This document shows positions 13,868-23,599 of a stretch of 64,000 bases of DNA, piece by piece. Every line of letters begins with the position of its first letter. The first letter of the stretch is position 1. The stretch is from Cryptomeria japonica. Lineage: Eukaryota; Streptophyta; Pinopsida; Cupressales; Cupressaceae. Both the position numbers and the translations under genes were made by a program. The DNA lies in contig NC_081405.1 of NCBI RefSeq assembly GCF_030272615.1, positions 610,635,065 to 610,699,064 of the forward strand. Direction: 5' to 3'. The notes beneath the pieces are model-generated. The model was not told the origin of the DNA, searched no databases, and worked only from the letters and a program-made list of their open reading frames with translations.

Positions 13868-15535
13868 AGTCTTGTGTGATATAATGCCTATGGATATTTG
13901 TCATCTTTTGTTGGTTAGACCTTAGCAATTTGATAGATAGGCAATACATGATGGGAGGAAGAATGCATACACTATTGTGGCCAATCAGATGAAGAAAACC
14001 TTGTTTCTCTTGGAGGAACCTTTGAAGAATGAAGTCTTTATGAATGCTAGAATCTGTTTGGTAGATGGAAGGAAATTCCTTGACGGATTAAGACATGAGA
14101 ACGTGTGTTTTTCCTTAATTCCTAAGAAGACTGAGAATCCAGAGCATGAAGAGGAACAACCAAAAGAGATAAAATATTTGTTGACAGAATGTGAAGACAT
14201 CATTTTAGATAATGTACCTCATAGATTGCCACTTGTGAGAATTATTAGTCATTGCATGCACCCGGTTCTCGGAGCTAGTTTGACTAACAAAGTTGTACAT
14301 TGGATGACACCAGTACAAAATGAAGAATTGAATAGACAAGTGCAAGAGTTGTTGAAAAAATATTTGATCAGGGAGAGTCTAAGCCCTTGTGCAATACTAG
14401 CAGTATTAGCACCTAAGAAGAAAGGAGAGTGGAGAATGTGTACTGATTGCAAAGCAATAAAAAATATCATAGTGAAATACCAAATTCCTTTTCCTAGGAT
14501 GGATGACATAATGGATTATTTGAGTGGAGCTAAATACTTTACAAAGATAGATTTGAAGAATGAATATCATCAAATCAGGATCAAGGAAGGAGATGAGTGG
14601 AAGACAACATTCAAAACAAATGAATGACTGTATGAATGGTTGGTGATGCGTTTTGGGTTAACTAATGCATCGAGTACTTTCATGAGGCCGATGAATGAGG
14701 TATTGAAGAAATTCTTGGGTAAGTTTTTTATTGTATATTTGGATGACATTCTAATTTTCAGTAAGACAAAAGAGGACCATTTGCTGCATTTGAGACAAGT
14801 TTTGCAGAGGTTGAGAGAAGAAAAGTTGCTGATAAATATTAAGAAGTGTACTTTCATGAAGGGTGAGCTATTCTATTTGGGATTTATAATATCTGAGGAT
14901 GGTTTGAAGGTGGACCTTGAGAAAGTAAAAGCAATTGTTCAGTGGCCTACACCAGAAAGCAGTGGAGAGGTAAGATCATTTCATGGATTGGCTAGTTTCT
15001 ACCAAAAGTTCATCAGAAATTTTAGTTCAATTTGTAACCCTATGACTAAGACCATGAGGGGAGATCGGAAGGAATTCAAGTGGACCACCGGAAAAAACAA
15101 AAGTTTTGAACTGTTGAATCATAAAGTGACTGAGAAGCCTATGTTAGCTTTATCGGATTTCAATAAAGTATTTCAAGTGGATTGTGATGCAAGTGGAACA
15201 ACAATAGAAGAAGTCTTGAGTCAGGAAGGGAGAGCAGTAGCTTATTTCAGTGAGAAGTTGAATGTTTCCCAGAGGAGATATTCAGTGTATGATTAAAATT
15301 TTTATGCCATAGTTCAATCCTTGAAGAAGTGGAGACATTACCTGTTGCCTAAGGAGTTTGTGTTGTATACAAATCATCAAGCTTTGAATATTTGAATAGT
15401 CAGAGTAAGCTGAATCATAGACATATGAGATGGGTAGAGTTTTTGTAGAGTTACACCTTTGTGTTGAAGCATAGAAGTGGGAAATATAACAAAGTTGTTG
15501 ATGCGTTGAGTAGGAGAAGGAATTTGTTGACATAG
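13868..15535 (+). pseudogene. Chromovirus reverse transcriptase and RNase H
   Basis: Reads in one frame from the protease tail through RT: APKKKGEWRMCTDCKAIKNI (about 14,410), YFTKIDLKNEYHQIRI (about 14,535) and the catalytic YLDD at 14,736-14,747. RNase H follows with FQVDCDASGTT (about 15,172). The residue usually Asp in TDH is Asn (TNHQAL, about 15,370), while the later Asp of VVDALSR is kept. A TGA at 14,625 and a TAA at 15,294 interrupt the frame, and a one-base shift near 15,385 moves the end of RNase H to another frame. RT copied the element RNA into DNA and RNase H removed the RNA strand. Not functional here. Confidence 0.85.
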
Positions 15536-16975
15536 ATGAGAGTGATAATATTAGGATTTAAGGAATTGGAGACCTTGTATGATGATGACCCGAATTTTGT
15601 AGAACCTTGGAGAGCATGTAGAGAACTGGTTATGGTATATAGAAGAAAGTGGTTAGACTACTTCATTCGAGATGGGATGTTATTCAGAGGAGTTTAGGTG
15701 TGCATACCTAAGAGTTCTATGAGGGAGAATCTGATAAAGGAGAAACACAGTGGAGGATTAGCTAGATATTTTGGTATTGATCAAATAGTAGCATTGGTGA
15801 GTGAGAAGTACTTTTGGCCCCAGATTCATAAGGATGTTAAGAGATATGTGCAAAGTTGTAGAGTTTGTCAAGTTGCAAAGGGTAGTAGTCAAGATGTGGG
15901 ATTGTATAAACCTTTGACAGTACTGGTGAGACCTTGGGAAGATATAAGCATGGATTTCATACTTGGATTGCCTAAAACACCATGAGGGAATAATTATGTA
16001 TTTGTTGTAGTGGATAGATTCTCGAAGATGGCTCATTTCATACCTTGTAAGAAGACATCAGATGCATTACATGTAGCATACCTATTTTTCAAGGAAGTAG
16101 TAAGATTGCATGGATTACCTAGGAGCATAGTTTCAGATAGAGACACTAAGTTTATTGGCTATTTTTGGAGAACACTTTGGAAGAAGATGAAGACAAATTT
16201 GACGTTTAGTTCTACTTTTCATGCACAGACCGATGGACAAACATAAGTAGTTAACCGAAGCTTGGGAAATTTGTTGAGATATTTAGTTGGAGATAAGACC
16301 AGAAGTTGGGATTTGATCCTTGCACAAGCAAAGTTTGCCTACAACAATTCAGTAAATAGGAGTACCAAAAGAATACCTTTTGAGATTGTTATTGGAGTGC
16401 ATCTAGAGGTATATCAAAATTAAGAGATATTAGTAGTGAAGATAGGAGAAGTTCAAAAGAAGAAGACTTTGTAGATCTCATGGCAGCCTTGCATATTTAG
16501 GTTAAGAAGCACTTGGAGGACATGAACAACAAGTATAAGGAGAAGGCAGATGAGAAGAGGAGACATAAGGAATTTGAAGTTGGCGATGAAGTGATGGTAT
16601 ATCTAAAAAAAGAAAGATTCCCGATTGGAACTTATAACAAATTGCAGATGAAAATTTTTGGACCTTGTGGGATTTGAGAAAGTTTACTTTTGAGAAGGCA
16701 TATCAAGTGCAGTTACCAGATAGTCTGAGTATTTCACCAGTGTTTATAATTGCAGATCTTCATGAGTATCATGAACCAGAATTTAGTGAGAACGGTATTG
16801 TAAACTTAGAGAAACAGTTGCCCCATAAGGAACCGGATCAGATTGAAGAAATTTTGGATAGTAGGATTGGGTGTAGTGCCCAGAGCAGTCAGTATAAGGA
16901 GTATCTTATGAAGTGGAAGGACAGTTGAAGATTCATCTTGGATTTTTCAAGAAGAGGTAGACCACCTTGGTTTTC
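15536..16975 (+). pseudogene. Chromovirus integrase with C-terminal chromodomain
   Basis: The zinc-binding HHCC region reads KEKHSGGLARYFG and CRVCQVAKG (15,738-15,881). The second His is Tyr. The DDE core has Asp in ISMDFILGLP and Asp in VSDRDTKF (about 16,130), but the codon where the catalytic Glu is expected, after HAQTDGQT, is a TAA at 16,244. The GPY-like region near 16,560-16,660 is frame-shifted. A chromodomain follows (QIEEILDSR and YKEYLMKWKD, about 16,838-16,922), continuing in another frame as EDSSWIFQEEVDHLGF. Chromodomains direct such elements to particular chromatin. Confidence 0.85.
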
Positions 16976-17025
16976 TCTCACCCCAACAAAGTGAGAGACT
17001 CAATTTTTCAATAACTCCGGATGTT

Positions 17026-17569
17026 TGATGTAGGAGCATCCCTGTTTCATAGTAATCTTGCATCAACCAAAAACATTTTCCTTTCTGTTTTGCTTTTTGT
17101 TTGTAGTTTCAAAATTTCTTTCTATGTGTCCTGATTTTGGCTCACCAAATCTTATGGAATTGGATTCTACTTGAAGACTTGATCATCTTCCTTATTCCCA
17201 AACCGCAAAGCATTTGGATCATTTTTCGGCAAGTTATTGCTATTGGTTTCCATGATAGTTTCTTGTTACTGATTAACACTTCCTACTACCGATTTCCTGA
17301 ACCTATTTGCATTTGTGATCTATCGGACCCCTTTCGAAGCTTGTGGAGCCCTAATCATTGATTCCAATATTTCTTGGCATGTGGCTAACCTTTTCCCATG
17401 ATCTACACTTTATCCTTTAGATTTTCCCGAGGGATCTCTTGGCGGAGGCTGACCTTGTTGGTTTTACATGTTAGGTCTTGTTCTTCGAGTTTTGATCCCT
17501 TTTTGGGCTGACCAGATCCCTTGGATAATATAAATCATTGTATTGAGAATTTAGAATGTAACATCCATC
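17026..17569 (+). repeat. 3' LTR of the chromovirus, truncated
   Basis: Starts TGATGTAGGAGCATCC and follows the 5' LTR to ATGTAACA, where similarity stops. A ~25-bp insertion (about 17,270-17,295) relative to the 5' copy and many substitutions show long divergence. No clear polypurine tract precedes it. Confidence 0.85.
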
Positions 17570-17645
17570 AAACTTAGTGTTATACTATCCCTAGATCTTA
17601 TGCTTGGGTGCTTGCACATACCTCAAACTTAGTGTTATACTATCC
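17568..17645. repeat. Two exact 23-bp direct repeats at the LTR break
   Basis: TCAAACTTAGTGTTATACTATCC occurs at 17,568-17,590 and 17,623-17,645 (period 55), exactly where the 3' LTR similarity ends. Confidence 0.9.
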
Positions 17646-18724
17646 ATAGATTATCTCATTCTTAGATTCTCTTTCTCTTCATTTTAACTTTATCATGAGT
17701 ATGATATTAAGTTCATACTCCTACTAAAGTAGGGGCTAAATGTAGTATCATAAGTTGCATTCCTTTAATTATGAGTCCAATTTTACTCTCCTTGGGGATA
17801 ATTTTATTTTTCCCATTCGTCCAAGAATTTTGGGATGTCTTCCTGCCTTGAATTAATCCTCAATTAAAGAATATGAGTCCTATCCTATTTTAATTATTTA
17901 ACACAATCATGTTTGGGTGTTTATTTTAAGTTTTCCCTTTCTATTATATCATTTCAAGCTTATTTGTGTCTAATCCCATTTTAAATTTCAACACATCTTT
18001 TTCTCCATTTAAATTTCATGAATCCTAATATAAATTATAGATCAAATATCAGGTCCCTATTACCTTCTTTACTTTAAAATTTGTGCATATTTTCTCGGGT
18101 CACTTCAGACAAGTATGATGTGTCTAATTCTTTTTAGTTGAAATTTTAGGAGAATAATGTGTTGACCTTGAAATTTAAAAATCTATCCTTGAAATTGGTA
18201 TATGGACAATGCAAGTAGGACTAAAAGTGAATTTACTTTGAGAACCCTATAGAAGACATCGTCGCTAATTCATTTTATCATGTCTTCATAAGTTATCATC
18301 CCAATTTAAGAATAATTATTATTCTTCAAGTGCATATCTAGGTTAAAGGAACATCAACCTACAAAAAGTTTGTATTCAAATATGTTTTCATGATAGATTT
18401 TATGATGATTTACCATGTTATTGCATAAACACATGGAGAACTTATCCTAAGAGGATTGCATCATCAATATCATTAAGCTTGAGGTAATATTGTTTTAGTT
18501 CATTATATAACTTCATACTTCTATTTATTTCCTAATCATTAGTGTTTTAGTGTTAATTTCAACTTGATGTTTGACTGAGGATACTACCATACAAATCAAC
18601 ATCATTTCCCTCTCCTTTTATGCTTTTGCAAGTTTAGAAGCAAGATATAGGTTCAATATCCAAAAACTTGGATACTAGTAACTACCAACTTCAAAGCTAT
18701 CAGATGTCCATAATCCATTCAAAT
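17646..18724. other. AT-rich gap, possible LTR start at 17,741
   Basis: AGTAGGGGCTAAA followed by TGTAGTATCATAAG at 17,741 looks like a polypurine tract and LTR start, which could be the 3' LTR of the interrupted Tat-like element to the left. I cannot define its end. No gene seen. Confidence 0.3.
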
Positions 18725-18998
18725 CTAGTATGCAGTTTCTGGATTAGATTGTGTGAGAAATTTTTAACCATCAACGTTTTGAATCACACTATGTGATTCA
18801 TTGTCGGGATGCAAGAGAGTTTAAGGAATTGAAAGATAGTGATTTGCATACCAAGGCATCAATAAAAAGAGGTCTGCAAATCACTATCTTTCAACTCGTT
18901 AAACTCTCTTGCATCCTGATGATGAATCATGAAGTGTGATTTGAAAGGTGGGTGATTCAAAATTTCTCACACAATCTAATCCAAAAATTGCATACTAG
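18725..18998. mobile_element. Foldback (inverted-repeat) element, 274 bp
   Basis: Left arm 18,725-18,848 and right arm 18,875-18,998 are 124-bp reverse complements with scattered mismatches. The outer ends are CTAGTATGCA and TGCATACTAG, the inner ends GATAGTGATTTGCA and TGCAAATCACTATC, with a 26-bp loop. It has no coding capacity. The size and structure fit a MITE or foldback; I see no convincing target-site duplication. Transcribed, it would fold into a long hairpin. Confidence 0.85.
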
Positions 18999-19799
18999 AA
19001 CTATCGCCTTATTCCTGAGGACTAGAGTGCCTAGCACCATAGTCCTCCCTATTCAGGGTAAAATTTGCCAAGAAGGCAGTGTAGAGTCTCAAGATTCCAC
19101 ATTGATTTCCATGATCAATTTATCATTTGTCAGGACTAAGGCACCTAGCCACATTGTCCGCATAGTTTTAACTTAAAATTTAGGCATGAGTTACTCTTTG
19201 CACCCCGTTTCTAATTTTGTACATGTTAGATGATTTCTAGATATGCATTTGTTTCTTGATGTTGATTATTTGCATTGTTGCACTATTTAGCCTATTTATT
19301 TACATCTATCTTATCAAATTTGTCAAATCAAAAATAGAAAAATCAAACCATCAAGTTCCTAGCTCTCCCAAGTGTTTTTACTTGGTCCGATTGGTTGCTA
19401 TCCAATGCAATTGTCGGGATTGGGTAGAATTCCTGGTTTACATGTTTAGACTAGTGAGCCCTATTTTCCCCTACATTACAAGAGTATTATATAATATTTT
19501 CTAGTAAGCTTCACTAATAGGTTCTTGTAATATAGATATTATTGATATATATGTATCTCTATATTCTCACGATTAAGACTTACAAAAAGTGTTTCTTGAT
19601 CATAATGGTTCTCTATATAATCTTCCTTATGATATACCCACTAGTACATTGAAGAATCTCATCCTTATATATACTCATCAAAATGTGAAAGCTATGGTAA
19701 ATTATGCAAGAGTAGAGAGGTACATGACACATATGCATAACATGGAAACCAATCACCCTATTAAGAAGAACTACTAAAAAAAATTAATGTGATAAAATT
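18999..19799. other. Gap without a supported gene
   Basis: AT-rich. A loosely repeated phrase (GGACTAGAGTGCCTAGCACCATAGTCC near 19,018 and GGACTAAGGCACCTAGCCACATTGTCC near 19,135) is the only structure noticed. No coding signal. Confidence 0.5.
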
Positions 19800-21185
19800 T
19801 ATTCAAATGGAGAGTGGGAGTTGGTGTTCTACTAGGGTTTCAGGTGGACAGACTAGAGGTATTGATGCAAAGGATTTGAAAGGGGATGACGGGGATGGAG
19901 ATGGTGGGCAATATGTTTTTTGCATGAGGTTTATGCACTCTTTGGTGGCTATTTGCCCCCCTCGATGGTTGTCTCTATTGTGTCCCTATTCTTTTTGCAT
20001 GTTTCTCTTGTGTGAGGTGGGATGAAGCTATCTGCAGCCCCTATTCTTTAATCTTTAGGGTGGATCGAGGCTCAGTGGTGTGTTCTCTGCTTCTTGCCTG
20101 TGCAGATGCTTCTCTTCATATGTTGGGGCTGGTGCTTGGTCTTCATGCTTTGATAAGTTTGGAGTTGTGCACATTTGGAGGTCTAGTTTGGAGTTTCTTT
20201 CCCTCTTTGTTGTGGGCTTCTTGGCTTTGAGGAACCCTATTATGAGTTTTGTAGTCTTTACCTTCTGGGGGCTTTTTTTTTCTCTCCTTCTTTCAAGCAG
20301 TTTTATTCATGTTTGGGCTTTTGATGGCTTTGTTCTTCTCGGTAATCAGGCAGTTTCTTTCAAGGGCCTAGATTGACCATGATTTGTTTATGGTTAGGGT
20401 TTTGTTCTCTTGAGGTTGCTTGATGCTAATTTTTTTTTCTTCTCAAATAGGAAAATGTTGTTCTTAGTTAGGTACTCCTTTGTTTGGCTTGTATTGAGGT
20501 GGTGGCTATTCCTATGGAGGTGGTGTTTTGCTAGGTGGAAGGGGTTGGTTGTTGCACTTTGTGGTCTACTTATTTTTTTGGCTTCTTGGTTGAGGGGTTA
20601 AATTGTTTTCTTCTTTTCCTAATGCTAGTCAGTGTTTCTCTTACTCCTATTGAGGTGGAAAGCATTATTGTTGGAGGAATACTAATGTTCAATCGGAGAG
20701 GCTTTGCTAGTTTCATCTTGATGGTTTTGGGAGCCATGTCAAAACCCAATCTGAAGGTTTGGAGTTCCTTTCAAAACCCCCTGATCCTTTTCTTGCATGC
20801 GAATTTCTGTGAGGCTTAGCTAGCTGGACAATTTGTTCTTGATGGTTTTTTTTGATGAATCTGGTTGTTAAGGTTTTCGAAGCCTTGCTAAAACCCAATG
20901 TTCAAGTTAAAGGATCCTGGAGAAACCCTTGGATCTCTTGTATGACCAACATCTTCTATTTGATAGCTTAGGCTTTTTGGGTGGCTTTGCTTCATCTTTG
21001 CTACTCTTCCAATGGTTGGTTGTTGGTGAGTTGCGTTTAGTCTTTGTTTGAAGCTTTTTGCAACATTCTATTTATGGATTCTGAATTCCTATCTAATTCC
21101 AGATGGTTTTGGGTCCCTTCAAAACCTATTGTAAAGGGTTTCAGGTCCCCCAAAAACATGTTTTTCCCTAATAAAAAACTACTAA
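19800..21185 (+). mobile_element. Probable LINE 3' end
   Basis: T/G-rich sequence without stable coding potential, ending at about 21,100-21,178 in a segment (TGTAAAGGGTTTCAGGTCCC, then CCTAATAAAAAAC) that closely matches the 3' terminus of the LINE fragment at 35,280-35,352. Only the last ~100 bp are supported by that match; the left limit is a guess from composition. Confidence 0.45.
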
Positions 21186-22040
21186 AATAAATTGAAATTT
21201 CTTATGGTTAAGATTTATGTCTTACAATAGCAAGAAATAGTTAACTGGGGGAATTTATATGAAAGTAATAATCTCATTATTTCTCCCTAATGATCTATAG
21301 GGATGAAACTAAGATTTATTTTCCCTCCAAATATATTAGGGATTTGGTATAATAGGTCAACCATTATAGATTGACTAATATATGTGAGCTAGAGGTACTT
21401 AATATATTAAATATTTGAATTGTTTTAAGTCAAGAAAATTAATTTAGATTTTTAAAAAAACCACTTGAATAAATTATTTCAAATATTTTTTAGATAAAAT
21501 TAAGTAAACTAAAGTCCATTTTTTCATCACATACAAAAGTTGTGTTATTTAAAAAAATCAAGCCAAATTTTCATTCAATATACCCCACTCTAATGCAAAT
21601 TCAACAAAATTTCTTGATGTTTAAGAATTCAAATTCATTATAGGAATCAATTGGACCACTAACAATTTATACTTATTAAAGTTGTGGAAAAGCATATGTA
21701 ATGGAAAAATAAGTTTCAAGGGTATATTTGAACTAAAAACTTAAATTGATAGTAAACATGGGAAGATGCATTGATTTTTCTTATTTTAGATAAATAGTTA
21801 AAAAGTATAGATTTGAACAAGATGATAGGTAGAAAATTCTAAACTAAAATCCTTTTATAAATGAATGGGATTGCAAAACCATTCAAATGCTATGACTCTA
21901 ATCTAAGATGTAGTATACATTAAAGAAAAAAGGGGCATTTTTAAAAAGAGAATTAACCAACTAATTAACTACAAATATATATAAAATATTAAAATTATAT
22001 TACAATTGTTTATTTTGACAACATTTTTACATTTACAAAG
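21186..22040. other. AT-rich gap
   Basis: Very AT-rich with no repeat or reading frame that I can support. It forms the region downstream of the RAV gene. Confidence 0.6.
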
Positions 22041-22051
22041 TGTTCTATAAT

Positions 22052-22057
22052 TTTATT
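22052..22057 (-). terminator. Candidate polyadenylation signal of RAV
   Basis: AATAAA on the minus strand, 133 bases past the stop codon; another lies at 22,009-22,014. Spacing is plausible for a plant 3' UTR. Confidence 0.45.
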
Positions 22058-22189
22058 AGAGAAACAGTAAATTCAGTCACAAATCCCTATATGTTCTCCA
22101 GAAGGTACTTACAGAGTTTTATGGAACTTCGAACTTCTCTCTGCTGCCTTCACCTTCGACCTAACTTTTCGAGCGCTTCAACAGTATTA

Positions 22190-23485
22190 TTATACTCTTT
22201 CCTTGTCAGCTGTGCCCGATGGAAAAGGATTCGACGTGGATGAAGATAGTAAACCTAGATTTACTCCAAACACCATAACCCGTGAAGGATAAGCTGAACC
22301 AGGCGAAGATACAATTTTTCTTGGCAGATTTGGATGATCGAGCGGCCACAACTCTCTCTTATCAGACCCTGAGTGTTTCAATGAGGAGAGACTGAAGAAG
22401 TCAGAAGCAGATGAACAATTGGGTGGGAAAGGGATTAACCGTGGGATGAAAGAATTGAACACTCTGGATGTATGCTCAATCGATTGGGGCAAGTACAATA
22501 CCCGGTTCGACTGGCTATAGCTAACCGCAGGAACATGAAAATCACCAAGACCTGATTGTTTGTTGGGAAGGAAATTGCAGGTCTTGGGGCAAAAACTAAT
22601 GTACAGTTGCCGAGAACCACCAGTACTACAGTGAAAGGTCACGATATCCCCAGTATGGAGGTCCTTGTTCTTGATGAACCTTCTCCAGCCCTTAGTGAGC
22701 ACGTAGCTCTTGCTACTACTCCAGTATGAATACTTGAATCTCCATGTTTTGCCTGTGGTGTCTTCAAAATTTAACATGTTGCCATCTTCTGCCTGAGCAG
22801 CTTCGAGAGGAAAGCATCGCTGGGCATGGTGTTTGGGTATTACCAGCCGGTTCAGCTTCCCCACATCGCTGGGCGTCAAGGCCTTGTCAAACAGGTGCTC
22901 CCTCGGGAATACTGTGATCTCTGCCTCTGACCGGATCGAATCGGTGACCAAGGTCCGGTCGTTACTTTCGTAGGAGTTTTGGAGTTCTTCATGGTAGGTG
23001 TGTGATCTAAGCATGTTGACGATCTCTGCCTCAGAATGGCAGCGGAGAAACATCGCCTCCGGGTGAGTTTCGTCCATACGGATGAAGTTGGTGATGGCTT
23101 TGCGGCCACAGATTCTGATGGCAGCAGTGTCGTAAGATTGGGCGGCTTCTTCTTCCGCGTCGAATGTGCCAAGCCAGACCCGCCTGTTATTTACATAAAT
23201 CTGTGCGCCCCACTTACCGTTAGATTGGAGAACGACGCCCTTGTACTGCGATGATGAGCCCCTTTTCTTGCACACCTCCTCGGAGATCTGGCTAATTCCA
23301 CTTACACTTCTTTTCAATACACACGAAGGAATACTCTGCCTTCCAGTCTCCGATAAAACAGAAGAGATGGAGTCCTCCTGAGTTTTGCAGTCGCTTCCGA
23401 CACCTTCCTCGATGCTATCCATTTCTTCTCTACTGGAAACTGTAATTGGCTTTTTCTCTAGAGGCTGGCATTTGAAGGACCCCAT
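22190..23485 (-). CDS. RAV: RAV-type AP2/B3 transcription factor
   Basis: A 431-residue intronless frame. An AP2/ERF domain at about residues 79-134 ([38 protein letters not shown]) is followed by a B3 domain at about 197-300 ([40 protein letters not shown]). This pairing defines the RAV family of nuclear DNA-binding regulators, whose AP2 part binds CAACA-like and B3 part CACCTG-like sites. Near the C-terminus VFGVNLG (405-411) resembles the R/KLFGV repression motif with changed leading residues. The AP2 tail reads [11 protein letters not shown] where RFRGRDAVTNF is usual, so the conserved Arg before Gly is Cys. The start is ambiguous: Met1 (23,485) or Met22 (23,422, MDSIEEG), which looks more like known RAV N-termini. 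Length is normal for the family and no stop or frameshift is present. A degraded relative lies at 33,690-34,430. Confidence 0.93.
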   Translation of the reverse strand: MGSFKCQPLEKKPITVSSREEMDSIEEGVGSDCKTQEDSISSVLSETGRQSIPSCVLKRSVSGISQISEEVCKKRGSSSQYKGVVLQSNGKWGAQIYVNNRRVWLGTFDAEEEAAQSYDTAAIRICGRKAITNFIRMDETHPEAMFLRCHSEAEIVNMLRSHTYHEELQNSYESNDRTLVTDSIRSEAEITVFPREHLFDKALTPSDVGKLNRLVIPKHHAQRCFPLEAAQAEDGNMLNFEDTTGKTWRFKYSYWSSSKSYVLTKGWRRFIKNKDLHTGDIVTFHCSTGGSRQLYISFCPKTCNFLPNKQSGLGDFHVPAVSYSQSNRVLYLPQSIEHTSRVFNSFIPRLIPFPPNCSSASDFFSLSSLKHSGSDKRELWPLDHPNLPRKIVSSPGSAYPSRVMVFGVNLGLLSSSTSNPFPSGTADKERV

Positions 23486-23589
23486 TCTCAGATCGCAACA
23501 CTAATTTAGTAGTTGACAATGGTGCCTATGTAATCGATTATTAGGAGGAAATATTTAGTTGGAGGAAGAGTTTATATTCATATAAGAAT

Positions 23590-23596
23590 CTATATA
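23590..23596 (-). promoter_or_regulatory. Candidate TATA box of RAV
   Basis: TATATAG on the minus strand, about 105 bases upstream of the first ATG. This would give a 5' UTR of roughly 70 bases. Confidence 0.4.
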
Positions 23597-23599
23597 CAC

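Larger units (their letters stand above)
11612..17569 (+). mobile_element. Ty3/gypsy chromovirus, degraded
   Basis: A near-complete element. The 5' LTR (11,612-12,396) and truncated 3' LTR (17,026-17,569) are clearly alike: both open TGATG-AGGAGCATCC and share TCTTCCTTATTCCCAAACCG and CTGACCTTGTTGGTTTTACA. The order is LTR, primer site, gag with zinc knuckle, protease, RT, RNase H, integrase, chromodomain, LTR. The chromodomain at the end of integrase defines a chromovirus. Stops and frameshifts occur in every domain, so it cannot be active. The 3' LTR lacks its last ~240 bp, so no target-site duplication can be read. Confidence 0.9.

Noticed and set aside
20012-20819. Overlapping hydrophobic open frames resembling membrane proteins
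   Set aside because: The T-rich composition of a LINE 3' region gives Phe/Leu-rich frames; no consistent frame, signal or motif.
22876-23254. Antisense and alternate-frame open frames inside RAV
   Set aside because: Shadows of the GC-richer RAV coding sequence.
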